A stretch of 64,000 nt of DNA from NCBI RefSeq assembly GCF_015710575.1, contig NZ_CP065373.1:2914001-2978000 (forward strand), written 5' to 3'. A model generated the notes under the pieces. It made no database searches, was not told the DNA's origin, and saw only the letters and a list, made by a program, of their open reading frames with translations. The stretch's first letter is position 1, and every line of letters begins with the position of its first letter. The translations under genes were made by a program, and so were the position numbers. This document shows positions 22,810 to 33,752 of this stretch, piece after piece. Origin of the DNA: Mycolicibacterium mengxianglii. GTDB lineage: Bacteria > Actinomycetota > Actinomycetes > Mycobacteriales > Mycobacteriaceae.

Positions 22810-23475
22810 CGTCGGCAACATCGGGGACGTGGGTGCCACGGCCCGCGGCTCGATCGGCGGGTAACCACCGAGATCGTCGCGGACAGCGGCGACGGCGAAC
22901 AAGGCGTACACCAGGGCCGCGGTAGCCGCGGGCACCAGCAGGGTCGCCGCCATCTCGAGGGACCCCTGGCCGAAGAACGCCGATGGGGCCTGGGTGTAGT
23001 AGTGCACCCGGTGTTCGGGGCTCACGGGTGCGGCGTCGATGTCGAGCGCCGGGTAGCGCGCCCGCACCAGAAACGTGCCGACTGTGGTGGCTACGGCCGC
23101 TGCCGCGACGGCACCGACTGTCAGTGCCGCGACCATGACCGGGCCGCGGCGGGCACGCCACTGCCACACCAGAACCGGGGCGATCACCGACACCACCCAC
23201 AGCATGCCCAGCATCAGGAACGCCGCGACGAAGAAGTGGTCGGCCTCGTCACCCAGGTAGGTCTGCACCCGTTCACCGGCGCGGGTCAGCGCGTACACGC
23301 CGTGCACCGGCGGGGCCAGCCACCCCCACAACGCGCCCACGACCACCCCGGCGCCGGCCATTCCCACGATGACGGCCGCCGCCGCGCGGCCATTCGAACC
23401 CCGCGGCACCGGCGGCGCGTCACTCGGCATCGTGGACCACTGTGCAGAAGCCGCGACGGACGAATCGTCCGTCAT
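22783..23475 (-). CDS. DUF2567-type membrane protein (Rv1591-like)
   Basis: A 230-residue predicted membrane protein from ATG 23475 ([14 protein letters not shown]), which overlaps the bsaP stop as ATGA. Hydrophobic segments occur at about residues 31-52, 80-102, 110-133 and 170-195, with a polar loop containing [14 protein letters not shown] before the last. It belongs with bioB-bsaP by overlap, but no catalytic motif is visible and its role is unknown. The DUF assignment is from memory of the Rv1591 family. Confidence 0.75.
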   Translation of the reverse strand: MTDDSSVAASAQWSTMPSDAPPVPRGSNGRAAAAVIVGMAGAGVVVGALWGWLAPPVHGVYALTRAGERVQTYLGDEADHFFVAAFLMLGMLWVVSVIAPVLVWQWRARRGPVMVAALTVGAVAAAAVATTVGTFLVRARYPALDIDAAPVSPEHRVHYYTQAPSAFFGQGSLEMAATLLVPAATAALVYALFAVAAVRDDLGGYPPIEPRAVAPTSPMLPTSAVEPRQR

Positions 23476-23732
23476 CGCCGGGCGTCCAGATCCGTGGAGT
23501 CCACCTGGCCGTGGCGCGAGCACTTGGCCCACCAGCCGTCCGGGCGGACCTGCACGACCATCCGGCGCCCGCACGCCGCACAGAACCGCGGCGGCTCCAG
23601 CCCCAGTTGGGCTGCGGTGGGCACCGCTGCGCCGCCCACCTCGTCGGCGGATATACCCGTATAGACGTTGAAGGCGCCGGAGCCGAGTGCCTCGGGCAGC
23701 ATGTCGGTGACGTCGTGGAAGTCGTGAACCAT
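23472..23732 (-). CDS. bsaP: Biotin synthase auxiliary protein (BsaP, Rv1590-like)
   Basis: An 86-residue protein directly after bioB. Cysteines at residues 51, 54 and 71 with a nearby His ([10 protein letters not shown] ... [10 protein letters not shown]) form a compact metal- or Fe-S-binding motif. Its homologue downstream of bioB in mycobacteria is described as an accessory protein needed for biotin synthase activity. ATG 23732 is chosen; GTG 23735 is directly before it. It overlaps the next gene as ATGA and lies 11 bp after bioB. Confidence 0.85.
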   Translation of the reverse strand: MVHDFHDVTDMLPEALGSGAFNVYTGISADEVGGAAVPTAAQLGLEPPRFCAACGRRMVVQVRPDGWWAKCSRHGQVDSTDLDARR

Positions 23733-23743
23733 CACCTGCGTTT

Positions 23744-24840
<1,097 letters not shown>

Positions 24841-24846
24841 AGTCGG

Positions 24847-25446
24847 GTGCAGCTGCACAAACACGATGTGACTCGCAAAGCCACCGAGATCCTGGACAAC
24901 TTCGGGCTCGGCGACCTCACCATGCGACGGCTGGCGCGCGAGCTCGACGTCACCGCCGGCGCGCTCTACTGGCATTTCGCCAACAAGCAGGAACTGCTCG
25001 GTGCGGTGGCCGATGAGCTGCTCCGGCCCGCCTGCCTCCCGATCGACGAACCGGACTGGCGGGCCCGCATCACCGGGGTGTGCACCCGGTTGCGGAATGC
25101 CCTGCTGTCGCACACCGACGGCGCCGAACTGGTGTCGGGGAGTTTCGCAGCCGGCCAGTCCGCCGCCATGCCACAGATCCTGGCCCACCTCAGCGAGGCA
25201 GCAGGCGATGCCGGGGTGCCCGCCGCGCAGGCCGAGCTGGCCGCCCGCACGGCCGTGTACTACGTCCTCGGCTTCACCGTCGATGAACAGTCCCGGCTGC
25301 AGTGGGACGCCGCGGGGGCGTTGGCCGCCGAACAATCGATGCTCGACACCGCTGAACCGCAGCCCGACACCTTCGGTTTCGGGCTGTCCCTGCTGATCGA
25401 CGGGATATCGCTGCGCGGCGCGATCGGTTCCGACACGCTCAGCTGA
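24847..25446 (+). CDS. bioQ: TetR-family biotin regulator
   Basis: A 199-residue TetR-type repressor. The N-terminal helix-turn-helix covers residues ~8-52 (TMRRLARELDVTAGALYWHFANKQELL); the rest is an all-helical ligand domain. Its position divergent from bioB and the matching boxes at bioB/bioQ and bioF identify it as BioQ. The start is GTG 24847, with no Shine-Dalgarno sequence and a -10 element 6 bases upstream, consistent with leaderless translation. It converges on the 2'-5' RNA ligase-like gene with an 8-bp overlap of stop regions. Confidence 0.87.
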   Translation: MQLHKHDVTRKATEILDNFGLGDLTMRRLARELDVTAGALYWHFANKQELLGAVADELLRPACLPIDEPDWRARITGVCTRLRNALLSHTDGAELVSGSFAAGQSAAMPQILAHLSEAAGDAGVPAAQAELAARTAVYYVLGFTVDEQSRLQWDAAGALAAEQSMLDTAEPQPDTFGFGLSLLIDGISLRGAIGSDTLS

Positions 25447-25996
25447 TCAGCAGGTGCTCGACGTGGTCGTCGCCGTCCCATCTGCGCAGCGCGGTGAACG
25501 AACCATGCAACTCCGTGGTGACTTCCGGGACCGACGCGAACGCCAACCCGAGTTGTTCGGCGCTGATCCGCCGTCCCAACGTGGCATGGGGCGTCCAGTG
25601 CCCCGGTGTGCTGTGGCGTAGGGGTCCCGACGGCATGTGCGGTACGCAGATCCGGTGCACCCGGGTGTGCAGCTCGAGCAGTTCGGGCGAGGGCACCACC
25701 AGGTGGGCCAGGGTGAAGGGCCCACGCCGCGCGGTCGCGCCGAGTTCGGGCGGCCTGCCGAAGACCAGCGGAGCGCCGAGCGTACAGACCAGAGGAAGGC
25801 TCGCGGCCAGTGCTGCGAGCTCGTCGTCGACCGCGGCGTCGATGCGGGCGGCCACCGCCACCGTGACGTGTGGGCGGTTGGTTGCCGACTGCACACGTAC
25901 CTGGCTGGGCACGCCCGCGGCGGTCAGCGCGTTCCAGACCTGCCGTAGCGCGGCATCGGTGTCATCGTCGAACAACAGCTCGATGGAGTGCGCCAT
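25439..25996 (-). CDS. 2'-5' RNA ligase / phosphodiesterase superfamily protein in the bio operon
   Basis: A 185-residue 2H-type protein. The two HxT/S-like motifs are RPHVTVAV (about residue 44) and WTPHATLGR (about residue 138), spaced as in LigT/2H proteins; HATL in the second retains His-x-Thr. ATG 25996 (MAHSIELLFDD) lies 4 bp after the bioD stop, so it is the last gene of bioA-bioF-bioD. The substrate is unknown, and a link to biotin is only by position; tRNA or nucleotide 2',3'-cyclic phosphate chemistry is the family norm. Confidence 0.8.
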   Translation of the reverse strand: MAHSIELLFDDDTDAALRQVWNALTAAGVPSQVRVQSATNRPHVTVAVAARIDAAVDDELAALAASLPLVCTLGAPLVFGRPPELGATARRGPFTLAHLVVPSPELLELHTRVHRICVPHMPSGPLRHSTPGHWTPHATLGRRISAEQLGLAFASVPEVTTELHGSFTALRRWDGDDHVEHLLIS

Positions 25997-26000
25997 CCGC

Positions 26001-26693
26001 TCATTCGACCAGACCGCACACCCAGTCACTGTCGAACGCGGACGCGCTCAGCGTCGCGAAGTCCTGGCCGGAGAGGGAACCCGCCCCGGCGGGCAGTGCG
26101 GCCCGCACCGGAGCCAGCTCGGCCAACGCACCTCGGTTGGAGATCTCGGCGGCGCCCGGCTTGGCCGGCCACGACCCGATGACCACCCCGGCGCATTCGA
26201 TCCCCCGATGTGCCAGCGACTCCAGGGTCAGCGCGGTGTGGTTGAGCGTGCCGAGCACCGCGGACACCACGACGATGACGGGAGCGTTCAGATGCTGCGC
26301 CAGATCGCGGAGGGTCACGCCGTCGGCGCCGATCTGCACCAACAGCCCGCCGGCCCCCTCGACCAGAGTCAGCTGCCCCGGTGCGTCGGCCTGCGCAATC
26401 ATCGCCAGCAGTTCGTCGCGGGTGGGCAGCGGTAAACCGGCCTGCTCGGCAGCGGCCACCGGTGCCAGCGGCTCGGGGTAGCGCGCGAGGGCGAACAGGT
26501 CGGTGACACCGGACAGCCGGCCCACCTCAACCAGGTCGTCGTCGCCCTCGCCGTCAGCCGGATCGGTACCGGTCTGCACCGGTTTGCACACCGCGACGGG
26601 CAACCCCGCCAGGCGCGCACTGCACCCCAGCGCCGCTGTCGCGACGGTTTTGCCCACCCCGGTGCCAGTGCCGGTCACCACGACCACAGTCAT
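26001..26693 (-). CDS. bioD: Dethiobiotin synthetase
   Basis: BioD closes the ureido ring of DAPA with CO2 and ATP. ATG 26693 ([16 protein letters not shown]) gives 230 residues and starts 4 bp after the bioF stop. The P-loop GTGTGVGKT is at the N-terminus; KPVQTGTD and [10 protein letters not shown] carry substrate and Mg residues. The in-frame extension to 26753 lies in bioF and is rejected. Confidence 0.96.
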   Translation of the reverse strand: MTVVVVTGTGTGVGKTVATAALGCSARLAGLPVAVCKPVQTGTDPADGEGDDDLVEVGRLSGVTDLFALARYPEPLAPVAAAEQAGLPLPTRDELLAMIAQADAPGQLTLVEGAGGLLVQIGADGVTLRDLAQHLNAPVIVVVSAVLGTLNHTALTLESLAHRGIECAGVVIGSWPAKPGAAEISNRGALAELAPVRAALPAGAGSLSGQDFATLSASAFDSDWVCGLVE

Positions 26694-26697
26694 CGGA

Positions 26698-27846
26698 TCA
26701 ACCGCCTTTGAGTACGTCAGTGAGCACCTCGCGGGCCAGCTCCACGTCGTCATCGGTCAGTGACGCCCGCGCTGTCAGCCTGAGCCGCGACGTCCCCGCA
26801 GGCACCGTGGGCGGCCGGAAACAGCCGACCCGGACGCCACGCTGCAGACATGCCGCCGCAGCCGCCACCGCCACGTCGGGGTCGCCCAGGATCACCGAGA
26901 CGACCGCCGACTGCGGCTCGTCGACCACGTCACAGATCCGGGCGAGCTCACGGGCGTGGGCCAGCACCGCTGCCGCCCGTGGGGGTTCAGCATCGAGCAG
27001 CTCCAAGGCGGCCAGCGCGGCGCCGACGGCGGCGGGCGCCAATCCGGTGTCGAAGATGAAGGTGCGCGCCGCGTCGATCAGGTGGTCGCGCACGGCGACG
27101 GAACCCAGGACGGCACCGCCCTGGCTGCCCAGCGCCTTGGACAGCGTGGTCGTCATGACGATGTCGGGCGCCCCGGCCAGGCCGAGCTCCTGCAGCAGGC
27201 CGCGACCCCCGTCGCCGCGTACTCCCAGCCCGTGCGCTTCGTCTACCAACAGCACGGCGCCGTGGCGGCGGCACACCTCGTGCAACCGGCGCAGCGGAGC
27301 CAGCGCGCCGTCCGCGCTGAACACCGAGTCGGTGATGACCAGCGCGCGTTCCTCCCCGCGGGCTGCCAGCGCCGCCTCCACGGCGTCGACGTCGCGGTGC
27401 GGGGTGACCACCACCCGGGCGCGGGAGAGTCGGCAGGCGTCCACCAGCGAGGCGTGCGAAAACGCATCCGAGACCAGCAGCGTGCCGGGACCGGACAGGC
27501 CGACGACCGCGCCGATGTTGGCGGCGTAACCGGAGGAGAACACCAGAGCTGCCGGCGCACCGACGAATTCGGCAAGTGCCCGTTCGAACTGCTGGTGCAG
27601 CTCGGTATCACCGGTGACCAGCCGCGAGCCGGTGGCTCCGGCACCCCAGGTGCGCAGGGCCTCGACCCCGGCCTCGATCACAACGGGGTGCTGGGCCAAC
27701 CCGAGGTAGTCGTTGGATGCCAGATCCAGCTCGGCGGACACCGGAGGCCGGGGACGCAGCGCCCGCCGCAGTCCCGCGGCACGCCTGGCGGCTTCGTTGG
27801 CATCGAGCCAGGCCAGGGGGGAAACGCCCACTCGTGTCGACACCAC
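26698..27846 (-). CDS. bioF: 8-amino-7-oxononanoate synthase
   Basis: The PLP enzyme that joins pimeloyl thioester with alanine. The 382-residue protein contains [37 protein letters not shown] and [17 protein letters not shown] with the PLP lysine. The start is GTG 27846 (GTG 27843 also possible) with a GATGAGG element upstream. A BioQ box is 27-39 bp upstream, so bioF-bioD-ligase can be transcribed independently of bioA. Confidence 0.95.
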   Translation of the reverse strand: MVSTRVGVSPLAWLDANEAARRAAGLRRALRPRPPVSAELDLASNDYLGLAQHPVVIEAGVEALRTWGAGATGSRLVTGDTELHQQFERALAEFVGAPAALVFSSGYAANIGAVVGLSGPGTLLVSDAFSHASLVDACRLSRARVVVTPHRDVDAVEAALAARGEERALVITDSVFSADGALAPLRRLHEVCRRHGAVLLVDEAHGLGVRGDGGRGLLQELGLAGAPDIVMTTTLSKALGSQGGAVLGSVAVRDHLIDAARTFIFDTGLAPAAVGAALAALELLDAEPPRAAAVLAHARELARICDVVDEPQSAVVSVILGDPDVAVAAAAACLQRGVRVGCFRPPTVPAGTSRLRLTARASLTDDDVELAREVLTDVLKGG

Positions 27847-27872
27847 GGCATCCTCATCAGCTCAGACGAACT

Positions 27873-27885
27873 TGAACACCGTTCA
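27873..27885. promoter_or_regulatory. BioQ box upstream of bioF
   Basis: TGAAC-ACC-GTTCA, the same inverted repeat as at bioB/bioQ and also followed by GGTTA. It lies in the 41-bp gap between the bioA stop (27888) and the bioF start (27846), placing repression on bioFD rather than on bioA. Confidence 0.82.
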
Positions 27886-27887
27886 GG

Positions 27888-29234
27888 TTAACACCGCACG
27901 GGCTGACTACCGGCGACCGCGACCATTGCCGACGTGAGCTGTCCGATCTCCTCCGGCGTACAGATGAACGGCGGCATCGCGTAGATCAGATTGCGGAACG
28001 GACGCAACCACACACCGTGATCCAGCGCCACCGTCGTGGCTACAGCCATCTCCACCGGGGCGTCCAGTTCGATGACACCGATCGCCCCGCACACCCGGAC
28101 GTCGGCGACCCCGGGCAGGGCCCGCGCCGGGGCCAGGCCCGTCCGCAGGCCGGCGCCGATCTCGGCCACGCGGGACCGCCAATCCTGCCCCAACAGCAGT
28201 TCCACACTGGCCACCGACACCGCACACGCCAACGGGTTGGCCATGAACGTCGGCCCGTGCATCAGCGCGCCGGCATCGGACCGACTGATGACCTCGGCGA
28301 TCTCGCGGGTGCACAAAGTGGCAGCCAAAGTGACATAGCCGCCGGTCAACGCCTTGCCGACGCACATGATGTCGGGGCTGACCCCGGCATGATCGGCGGC
28401 GAACAACTCACCGGTACGGCCGAAACCGGTGGCGATCTCGTCGAAGATCAACAGCACGTCCTGCCGGTCGCACAGCTTGCGCAGGCCGTTGAGGTAACGC
28501 GGGTCGTGGAAGCGCATCCCGCCCGCACCTTGCACCACCGGTTCGACGATGACCGCGGCCACCTCATCGGCGTGCGCGGCGAGCTGCGCCTCGAAGGCCG
28601 TCAGATAGGCGGTGTCGTAACCGCTGGGCACCTGCGGGGCGAAGATCTGCCGCGTCAGGATGTCGGTCCAGAGGGAATGCATGCCGCCGTCGGGATCGCA
28701 CACACTCATCGGGGTGAAGGTGTCCCCGTGATAGCCGCCGCGCCACGTCATCATCCGGGACTTCTGCGGGCGGCCCCGGCTGCGCTGGTACTGCACCGCC
28801 ATCTTGACCGCCACTTCGACCGACACCGAGCCGGAGTCGCTGAAGAACACCGTCTCCAGGCCCGCCGGCGTGATCTCGACCAGCAGCTGCGCCAGCCGGG
28901 CGGCGGGCTCATGGGTGAGTCCGCCGAACATCACATGGCTCATCGTGGACAGCTGACGGGTGACTGCGGCGTCGAGTACCGGATGCCCGTGACCATGCAC
29001 CGCGGTCCACCACGACGCCATCCCGTCGAGCACTCGGACTTCTTCACGAGCACCCGAGTCCGCGGCCCGCACCACGGTCAGCCACGCGCCGTCGGCGCCG
29101 ACCACCACGGTCGCCGGAGCCGCGCCCGGCACCCCGATGGTGCTGTAGGGGTGCCAGACATGGGCGGCGTCGATGGCGCTGATCTCCGCGGCAGTCAGTC
29201 GCGGTGTCTCACTCCGGTCCCCTGGCACGGCCAC
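27888..29234 (-). CDS. bioA: Adenosylmethionine-8-amino-7-oxononanoate aminotransferase
   Basis: BioA transfers the amino group of SAM to KAPA to form DAPA. Class III aminotransferase motifs are [33 protein letters not shown] and [12 protein letters not shown] with the PLP lysine. The frame is open to GTG 29270, but TAGGCT (29242-29237), a -10 element, lies inside that extension; GTG 29234 (or 29228) just after it is therefore the likelier, probably leaderless start, giving about 448 residues. No BioQ box was seen at this promoter. Divergent from the acyltransferase gene. Confidence 0.93.
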   Translation of the reverse strand: MAVPGDRSETPRLTAAEISAIDAAHVWHPYSTIGVPGAAPATVVVGADGAWLTVVRAADSGAREEVRVLDGMASWWTAVHGHGHPVLDAAVTRQLSTMSHVMFGGLTHEPAARLAQLLVEITPAGLETVFFSDSGSVSVEVAVKMAVQYQRSRGRPQKSRMMTWRGGYHGDTFTPMSVCDPDGGMHSLWTDILTRQIFAPQVPSGYDTAYLTAFEAQLAAHADEVAAVIVEPVVQGAGGMRFHDPRYLNGLRKLCDRQDVLLIFDEIATGFGRTGELFAADHAGVSPDIMCVGKALTGGYVTLAATLCTREIAEVISRSDAGALMHGPTFMANPLACAVSVASVELLLGQDWRSRVAEIGAGLRTGLAPARALPGVADVRVCGAIGVIELDAPVEMAVATTVALDHGVWLRPFRNLIYAMPPFICTPEEIGQLTSAMVAVAGSQPVRC

Positions 29235-29321
29235 CGAGCCTAACCGAGAAGCCGCCGGTGCCCAGCCCACCTTTGCTCGTCAGGAGGCCTTCAGCCGGGT
29301 TGGGTACATTGTCTCTCGATC

Positions 29322-31493
29322 ATGATGTTCCTGACCCCCACCAGGCCTGAGCCTGCAATCGCTCCGGCGCCAGTGAACCCCACCGCCATGGGGTCCAGGA
29401 AACAGGGTTTCTACCGGCACGATCTGGACGGGTTGCGCGGCGTTGCCATCGCACTCGTCGCCGTGTTCCACGTGTGGTTCGGCCGCGTCTCCGGCGGGGT
29501 GGACGTCTTCCTGGTGCTGTCGGGGTTCTTCTTCGGCGGCCGGTTGTTGCGCAACGCCCTGACGCCGGGGCTGCCCATGAATCCACTGCGGGAAGTGACG
29601 CGACTGGCGCGACGGCTGCTGCCGGCACTGGTCGTGGTGCTGGCCGCGGGGGCGGTTCTGACCATCCTGATCCAGCCGCAGACCCGCTGGGAGTCGTACG
29701 CCGACCAGAGCCTGGCCAGCCTCGGCTACTACCAGAACTGGGAGCTGGCCAACACCGCCGCGGACTATCTGCGGGCCGGCGAGGCGGTCAGCCCGTTGCA
29801 GCACATCTGGTCGATGTCGGTGCAGGGACAGTTCTACATCGCCTTCCTCGCGGTCGTCTTCCTGCTCACAGCCTTGCTGCGACGGCCGCTGGGCAAACAT
29901 CTTCGGTTGTTCTTCGTGGTGCTGCTGTCGCTGTTGACCATCGCCTCGTTCGTCTACGCGATCATCGCCCACCAGACCGATCAGACCACCGCCTACTACA
30001 ACAGCTTCGCCCGGGCATGGGAGTTGCTGATCGGCGCGGTGGCCGGTGCGCTCGTGGGACACATCCGCTGGCCGATGTGGCTGCGCACCGTGGTCGCCAC
30101 GGTGGCGCTGGCGGCCATCCTGTCGTGCGGATCGCTCATCGACGGGGTCAAACAGTTCCCCGGCCCCTGGGCGCTGGTGCCCGTCGGGGCGGCGGTGTTG
30201 ATGATCCTGGCCGCCGCCAACATGGGCGTGAGCGCCGACACCAACGGCAAGATGCCGCTACCCAACCGGATCTTGGCGTGGCGGCCGTTCGTCAGGCTCG
30301 GTGCCATGGCCTACTCGCTGTATCTGTGGCACTGGCCGCTGCTGATCTTCTGGCTGGTGCTGACCGGCCACGACCACGCCAACCTCCTCGAGGGTGCGGG
30401 GATCCTGCTGGTCTCGGGCGTGCTGGCCTACCTCACGATGCGTTTCGTCGAGGAACCACTGCGTGCCCGGACGAGGGCGGTGTCCCCGCAGGCCGTGCGC
30501 GTGCCGTGGCGAACCCGGCTGCGCCGGCCGACCATCGCCCTGGGCTCCACCGTGGTGCTGCTGGGAGTGGCGCTGACGGCCACGTCGTTCACCTGGCGCG
30601 AGCACATCACCGTGGTACGCGACAACGGCCAGGAACTGGCCGGTCTGAGCCCCGACAGCTACCCCGGCGCTGCGGCGCTGCTGTACCAGGCGCGGGTGCC
30701 CAAGCTACCGATGCGCCCGACCGTGCTGGAAGCCAAAGACGATCTGCCCAAATCCACCATCGACGGCTGCATCAGCGACTTCGAGAACATCGGCGTCATC
30801 AACTGCACCTACGGCGACCCCACCGCTACCCGCACCATTGCGCTGGCCGGCGGGTCACACGCCGAGCACTGGATCACGGCGCTGGATCTGCTGGGCAAGC
30901 AGCACGGTTTCAAGATCGTCACCTATATGAAGATGGGCTGCCCGCTGACCACCGAAGAGGTGCCGCTGGTCATGGGCAGCAACCGGGATTACCCGAACTG
31001 TCACACCTGGAACGAGCGGGTGATGACCAAGCTCATCGCCGACAAGCCGGACTTTGTCTTCACCACCTCGACGCGGCCATGGAACATCAAGGCCGGCGAC
31101 GTCATGCCGGCCACCTATATCGGAATCTGGCAAACGTTGTCGGACAACAACATTCCTGTGCTGGCCATGCGCGACACCCCCTGGATCCTGGACGAGGACC
31201 GTAAGCCGTTCCTGCCCGCGGACTGCCTTGCCGCCGGCGGCGATGCCATCTCCTGCGGCATGAAGCGTTCCGAAGCGCTCTCCGATCACAATCCGACGCT
31301 GGATTTCGTCAAGCAGTTCCCGCTGCTGAAGCCGCTGGACATGAGCGACGCGGTGTGCCGCGAGGACATTTGTCGCGCCGTCGAGGGAAATGTGTTGCTG
31401 TACCACGACTCTCACCACCTCACCGCCACCTATATGCGGACGTTGACCGACGAACTCGGTCGGCAGATGGGGCGTGCGACCGGCTGGTGGTGA
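29322..31493 (+). CDS. Acyltransferase-3 membrane protein with C-terminal SGNH domain (Rv1565c-like)
   Basis: A 723-residue O-acyltransferase of the OafA/YrhL type. YRHDLDGLRGVAIALVAVFHV starts the acyltransferase-3 domain; about ten membrane segments run to residue ~430 (GAMAYSLYLWHWPLLIFW is typical). The C-terminal ~280 residues form an extracytoplasmic SGNH-like domain with ALAGGSHAEHW near its start and YHDSHHLTATY at its end (catalytic Ser and His-containing blocks). It should move acyl groups to a cell-envelope sugar; the acceptor is unknown. Tandem ATGs occur at 29322/29325 and no clear ribosome site, so the start is uncertain. Divergent from bioA and 53 bp before treX. Confidence 0.87.
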   Translation: MMFLTPTRPEPAIAPAPVNPTAMGSRKQGFYRHDLDGLRGVAIALVAVFHVWFGRVSGGVDVFLVLSGFFFGGRLLRNALTPGLPMNPLREVTRLARRLLPALVVVLAAGAVLTILIQPQTRWESYADQSLASLGYYQNWELANTAADYLRAGEAVSPLQHIWSMSVQGQFYIAFLAVVFLLTALLRRPLGKHLRLFFVVLLSLLTIASFVYAIIAHQTDQTTAYYNSFARAWELLIGAVAGALVGHIRWPMWLRTVVATVALAAILSCGSLIDGVKQFPGPWALVPVGAAVLMILAAANMGVSADTNGKMPLPNRILAWRPFVRLGAMAYSLYLWHWPLLIFWLVLTGHDHANLLEGAGILLVSGVLAYLTMRFVEEPLRARTRAVSPQAVRVPWRTRLRRPTIALGSTVVLLGVALTATSFTWREHITVVRDNGQELAGLSPDSYPGAAALLYQARVPKLPMRPTVLEAKDDLPKSTIDGCISDFENIGVINCTYGDPTATRTIALAGGSHAEHWITALDLLGKQHGFKIVTYMKMGCPLTTEEVPLVMGSNRDYPNCHTWNERVMTKLIADKPDFVFTTSTRPWNIKAGDVMPATYIGIWQTLSDNNIPVLAMRDTPWILDEDRKPFLPADCLAAGGDAISCGMKRSEALSDHNPTLDFVKQFPLLKPLDMSDAVCREDICRAVEGNVLLYHDSHHLTATYMRTLTDELGRQMGRATGWW

Positions 31494-31534
31494 GCGATCC
31501 GCGGCGCAGGTGCGCGTCGCGACGGCGCCGCCGA

Positions 31535-31549
31535 TAGGGTCGAACGATG
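31535..31549 (+). promoter_or_regulatory. Leaderless promoter of the treXYZ operon
   Basis: TAGGGT (31535-31540) is followed by exactly 6 bases and then the treX ATG at 31547, the spacing expected when transcription starts on the A of the start codon. No Shine-Dalgarno sequence precedes the ATG. Confidence 0.65.
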
Positions 31550-33748
31550 TCATCGAGCGAGCCAGCCGGCCCCCTAGTCAGCCAGCCCGCGACGGGAGCG
31601 CCGTTGACCCCGGCGCCCACCGTCACCACCGTATGGCCCGGCTCCGCCTACCCCCTCGGCGCCACCTACGACGGCGCAGGCACCAATTTCTCGCTGTTCT
31701 CCGAGGTCGCCTCGAAGGTCGAACTCTGTCTGATCGCCAAGAACGGCACCGAGACGCGCATCGACCTCGATGAGGTGGACGGTTACGTCTGGCATGCGTA
31801 TCTGCCGACCATCACCCCCGGACAACGATACGGATTCCGGGTGCACGGCCCATGGAATCCCGGCGCCGGACACCGCTGCGATCCGAGCAAGCTGCTACTC
31901 GATCCGTACGGCAAGTCGTTCCACGGAAACTTCGACTTCGGCCAGGCGCTCTACTCCTACGACCTGGAGGCCGACGACCTGGCCTCCGGCGGCAATCCGC
32001 CGATGGTGGACTCGCTGGGTCACACGATGACCAGTGTGGTGATCAACCCGTTCTTCAACTGGCAGTCCGACCGGGCGCCCCGCACGCCGTACCACGACAC
32101 GATCATCTATGAAGCCCACGTCAAGGGCATGACACAACGGCACCCCGGCATCCCCGAAGAACTGCGCGGCACCTACGCGGGGCTGGGCCACCCGGTGGTC
32201 ATCGATCACCTGAAGTCGTTGAGCGTGACGGCGATCGAGCTGATGCCGGTACACCAGTTCATGCACGACCACCGGCTTCTCGACCTCGGGCTGCGGAATT
32301 ACTGGGGTTACAACACCGTCGGCTTCTTCGCCCCGCACTACGAGTACGCCGCCACCCAGTACGCCGGTGGTGCGGTCGCCGAGTTCAAGAACATGGTCAA
32401 ATCGTTCCACGAGGCAGGCATCGAGGTGATCCTCGATGTGGTCTACAACCACACCGCAGAAGGCAATCATCTCGGACCGACCGTCAACTTCCGCGGTATA
32501 GACAACGCCGCGTATTACCGTCTACTCGACGGGGACCTGCGCTACTACAAGGATTTCACCGGCACCGGCAACAGCCTCAATGCCCGGCATCCGCACACTC
32601 TGCAACTGATCATGGATTCGTTGCGTTATTGGGTACTTGAGATGCATGTGGATGGCTTCCGGTTCGACCTGGCTTCGACGCTGGCCCGCGAGTTCTATGA
32701 CGTGGACCGGCTCTCGGCGTTCTTCGACCTGGTGCAGCAGGACCCGGTGATCAGTCAGGTCAAACTCATTGCCGAGCCATGGGACATCGGCGAAGGCGGC
32801 TACCAGGTGGGCAACTTCCCAGGTTTGTGGACCGAGTGGAACGGGAAATATCGCGACACTGTGCGCGATTACTGGCGGGGCGAGCCCGCAACTCTCGGCG
32901 AATTCGCCTCCCGCCTCACCGGGTCCTCGGACCTGTACGAGGAAACTGGGCGGCGCCCCAGTGCCTCGATCAACTTCGTCACCGCCCACGATGGCTTCAC
33001 CCTCGCCGACCTGGTGTCCTACAACGAGAAGCACAACCTCGCCAACGGTGAAGACAACCGCGACGGGGAGAGCCACAACAGATCGTGGAACTGCGGCGTG
33101 GAGGGCCCCACCGACGACCCGGACATCCTCGAGCTGCGTGGCAAGCAGATGCGCAACATCTGGGCCACGCTGCTGGTCAGCCAGGGCACGCCGATGATCA
33201 GCCACGGTGACGAGATCGGTCGCACCCAGAACGGCAACAACAACGTCTACTGCCAGGATTCACCACTGTCGTGGATGGACTGGTCGCTGTGCGAGACCAA
33301 TGCCGACCTGTTGGCCTTCACCCGCAAAGTCACCGCATTTCGCAAGGCGCACCCGGTGTTTCGACGCCGGCGGTTCTTCGAAGGCAAGCCGATCCGCACC
33401 GGCGGGCAGATACGCGACATCTCCTGGCTGACCACCTCCGGGGTGGAGATGACCCCGCAGGACTGGGGATCGGGCTTCGGCCAATGCGTGGCGGTGTTCC
33501 TCAACGGGGACGCGATCCCGGCGCCCAACGTCCGCGGCGAGCGTGTCGTCGACGATTCCTTCCTGCTGTGCTTCAACTCCCACGCCGAGCCGACCGACTT
33601 CATCACTCCCGATACCAGCTACGCCTACGAATGGACAGCCGAAATGGACACCGCCCACCCCCGAGGACACAGCGAGCTGGTGGTCGCGGCCGGCGAGACG
33701 GTCTCGCTGCATCCCCGCTCGGTACTGATCCTGCGAAAGACGGTCTGA
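31547..33748 (+). CDS. treX: Glycogen debranching enzyme
   Basis: A GH13 isoamylase-type debranching enzyme (733 residues) that removes alpha-1,6 branches of glycogen so TreY can act. An N-terminal CBM48 region (YPLGATYDGAGTNFSLFSE) is followed by the catalytic barrel with VILDVVYNHTAEG, DGFRFDLAS (nucleophile Asp), LIAEPWDIGEGGYQVG (acid Glu) and VTAHDGFTLADLVSYN. First gene of treX-treY-treZ, with treY starting 4 bp after its stop. Confidence 0.96.
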   Translation: MSSSEPAGPLVSQPATGAPLTPAPTVTTVWPGSAYPLGATYDGAGTNFSLFSEVASKVELCLIAKNGTETRIDLDEVDGYVWHAYLPTITPGQRYGFRVHGPWNPGAGHRCDPSKLLLDPYGKSFHGNFDFGQALYSYDLEADDLASGGNPPMVDSLGHTMTSVVINPFFNWQSDRAPRTPYHDTIIYEAHVKGMTQRHPGIPEELRGTYAGLGHPVVIDHLKSLSVTAIELMPVHQFMHDHRLLDLGLRNYWGYNTVGFFAPHYEYAATQYAGGAVAEFKNMVKSFHEAGIEVILDVVYNHTAEGNHLGPTVNFRGIDNAAYYRLLDGDLRYYKDFTGTGNSLNARHPHTLQLIMDSLRYWVLEMHVDGFRFDLASTLAREFYDVDRLSAFFDLVQQDPVISQVKLIAEPWDIGEGGYQVGNFPGLWTEWNGKYRDTVRDYWRGEPATLGEFASRLTGSSDLYEETGRRPSASINFVTAHDGFTLADLVSYNEKHNLANGEDNRDGESHNRSWNCGVEGPTDDPDILELRGKQMRNIWATLLVSQGTPMISHGDEIGRTQNGNNNVYCQDSPLSWMDWSLCETNADLLAFTRKVTAFRKAHPVFRRRRFFEGKPIRTGGQIRDISWLTTSGVEMTPQDWGSGFGQCVAVFLNGDAIPAPNVRGERVVDDSFLLCFNSHAEPTDFITPDTSYAYEWTAEMDTAHPRGHSELVVAAGETVSLHPRSVLILRKTV

Positions 33749-33752
33749 TCAC

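Noticed and set aside
29280..30062. Minus-strand frame opposite the acyltransferase gene
   Set aside because: Shadow; Gln/His/Arg-rich and without family signatures.
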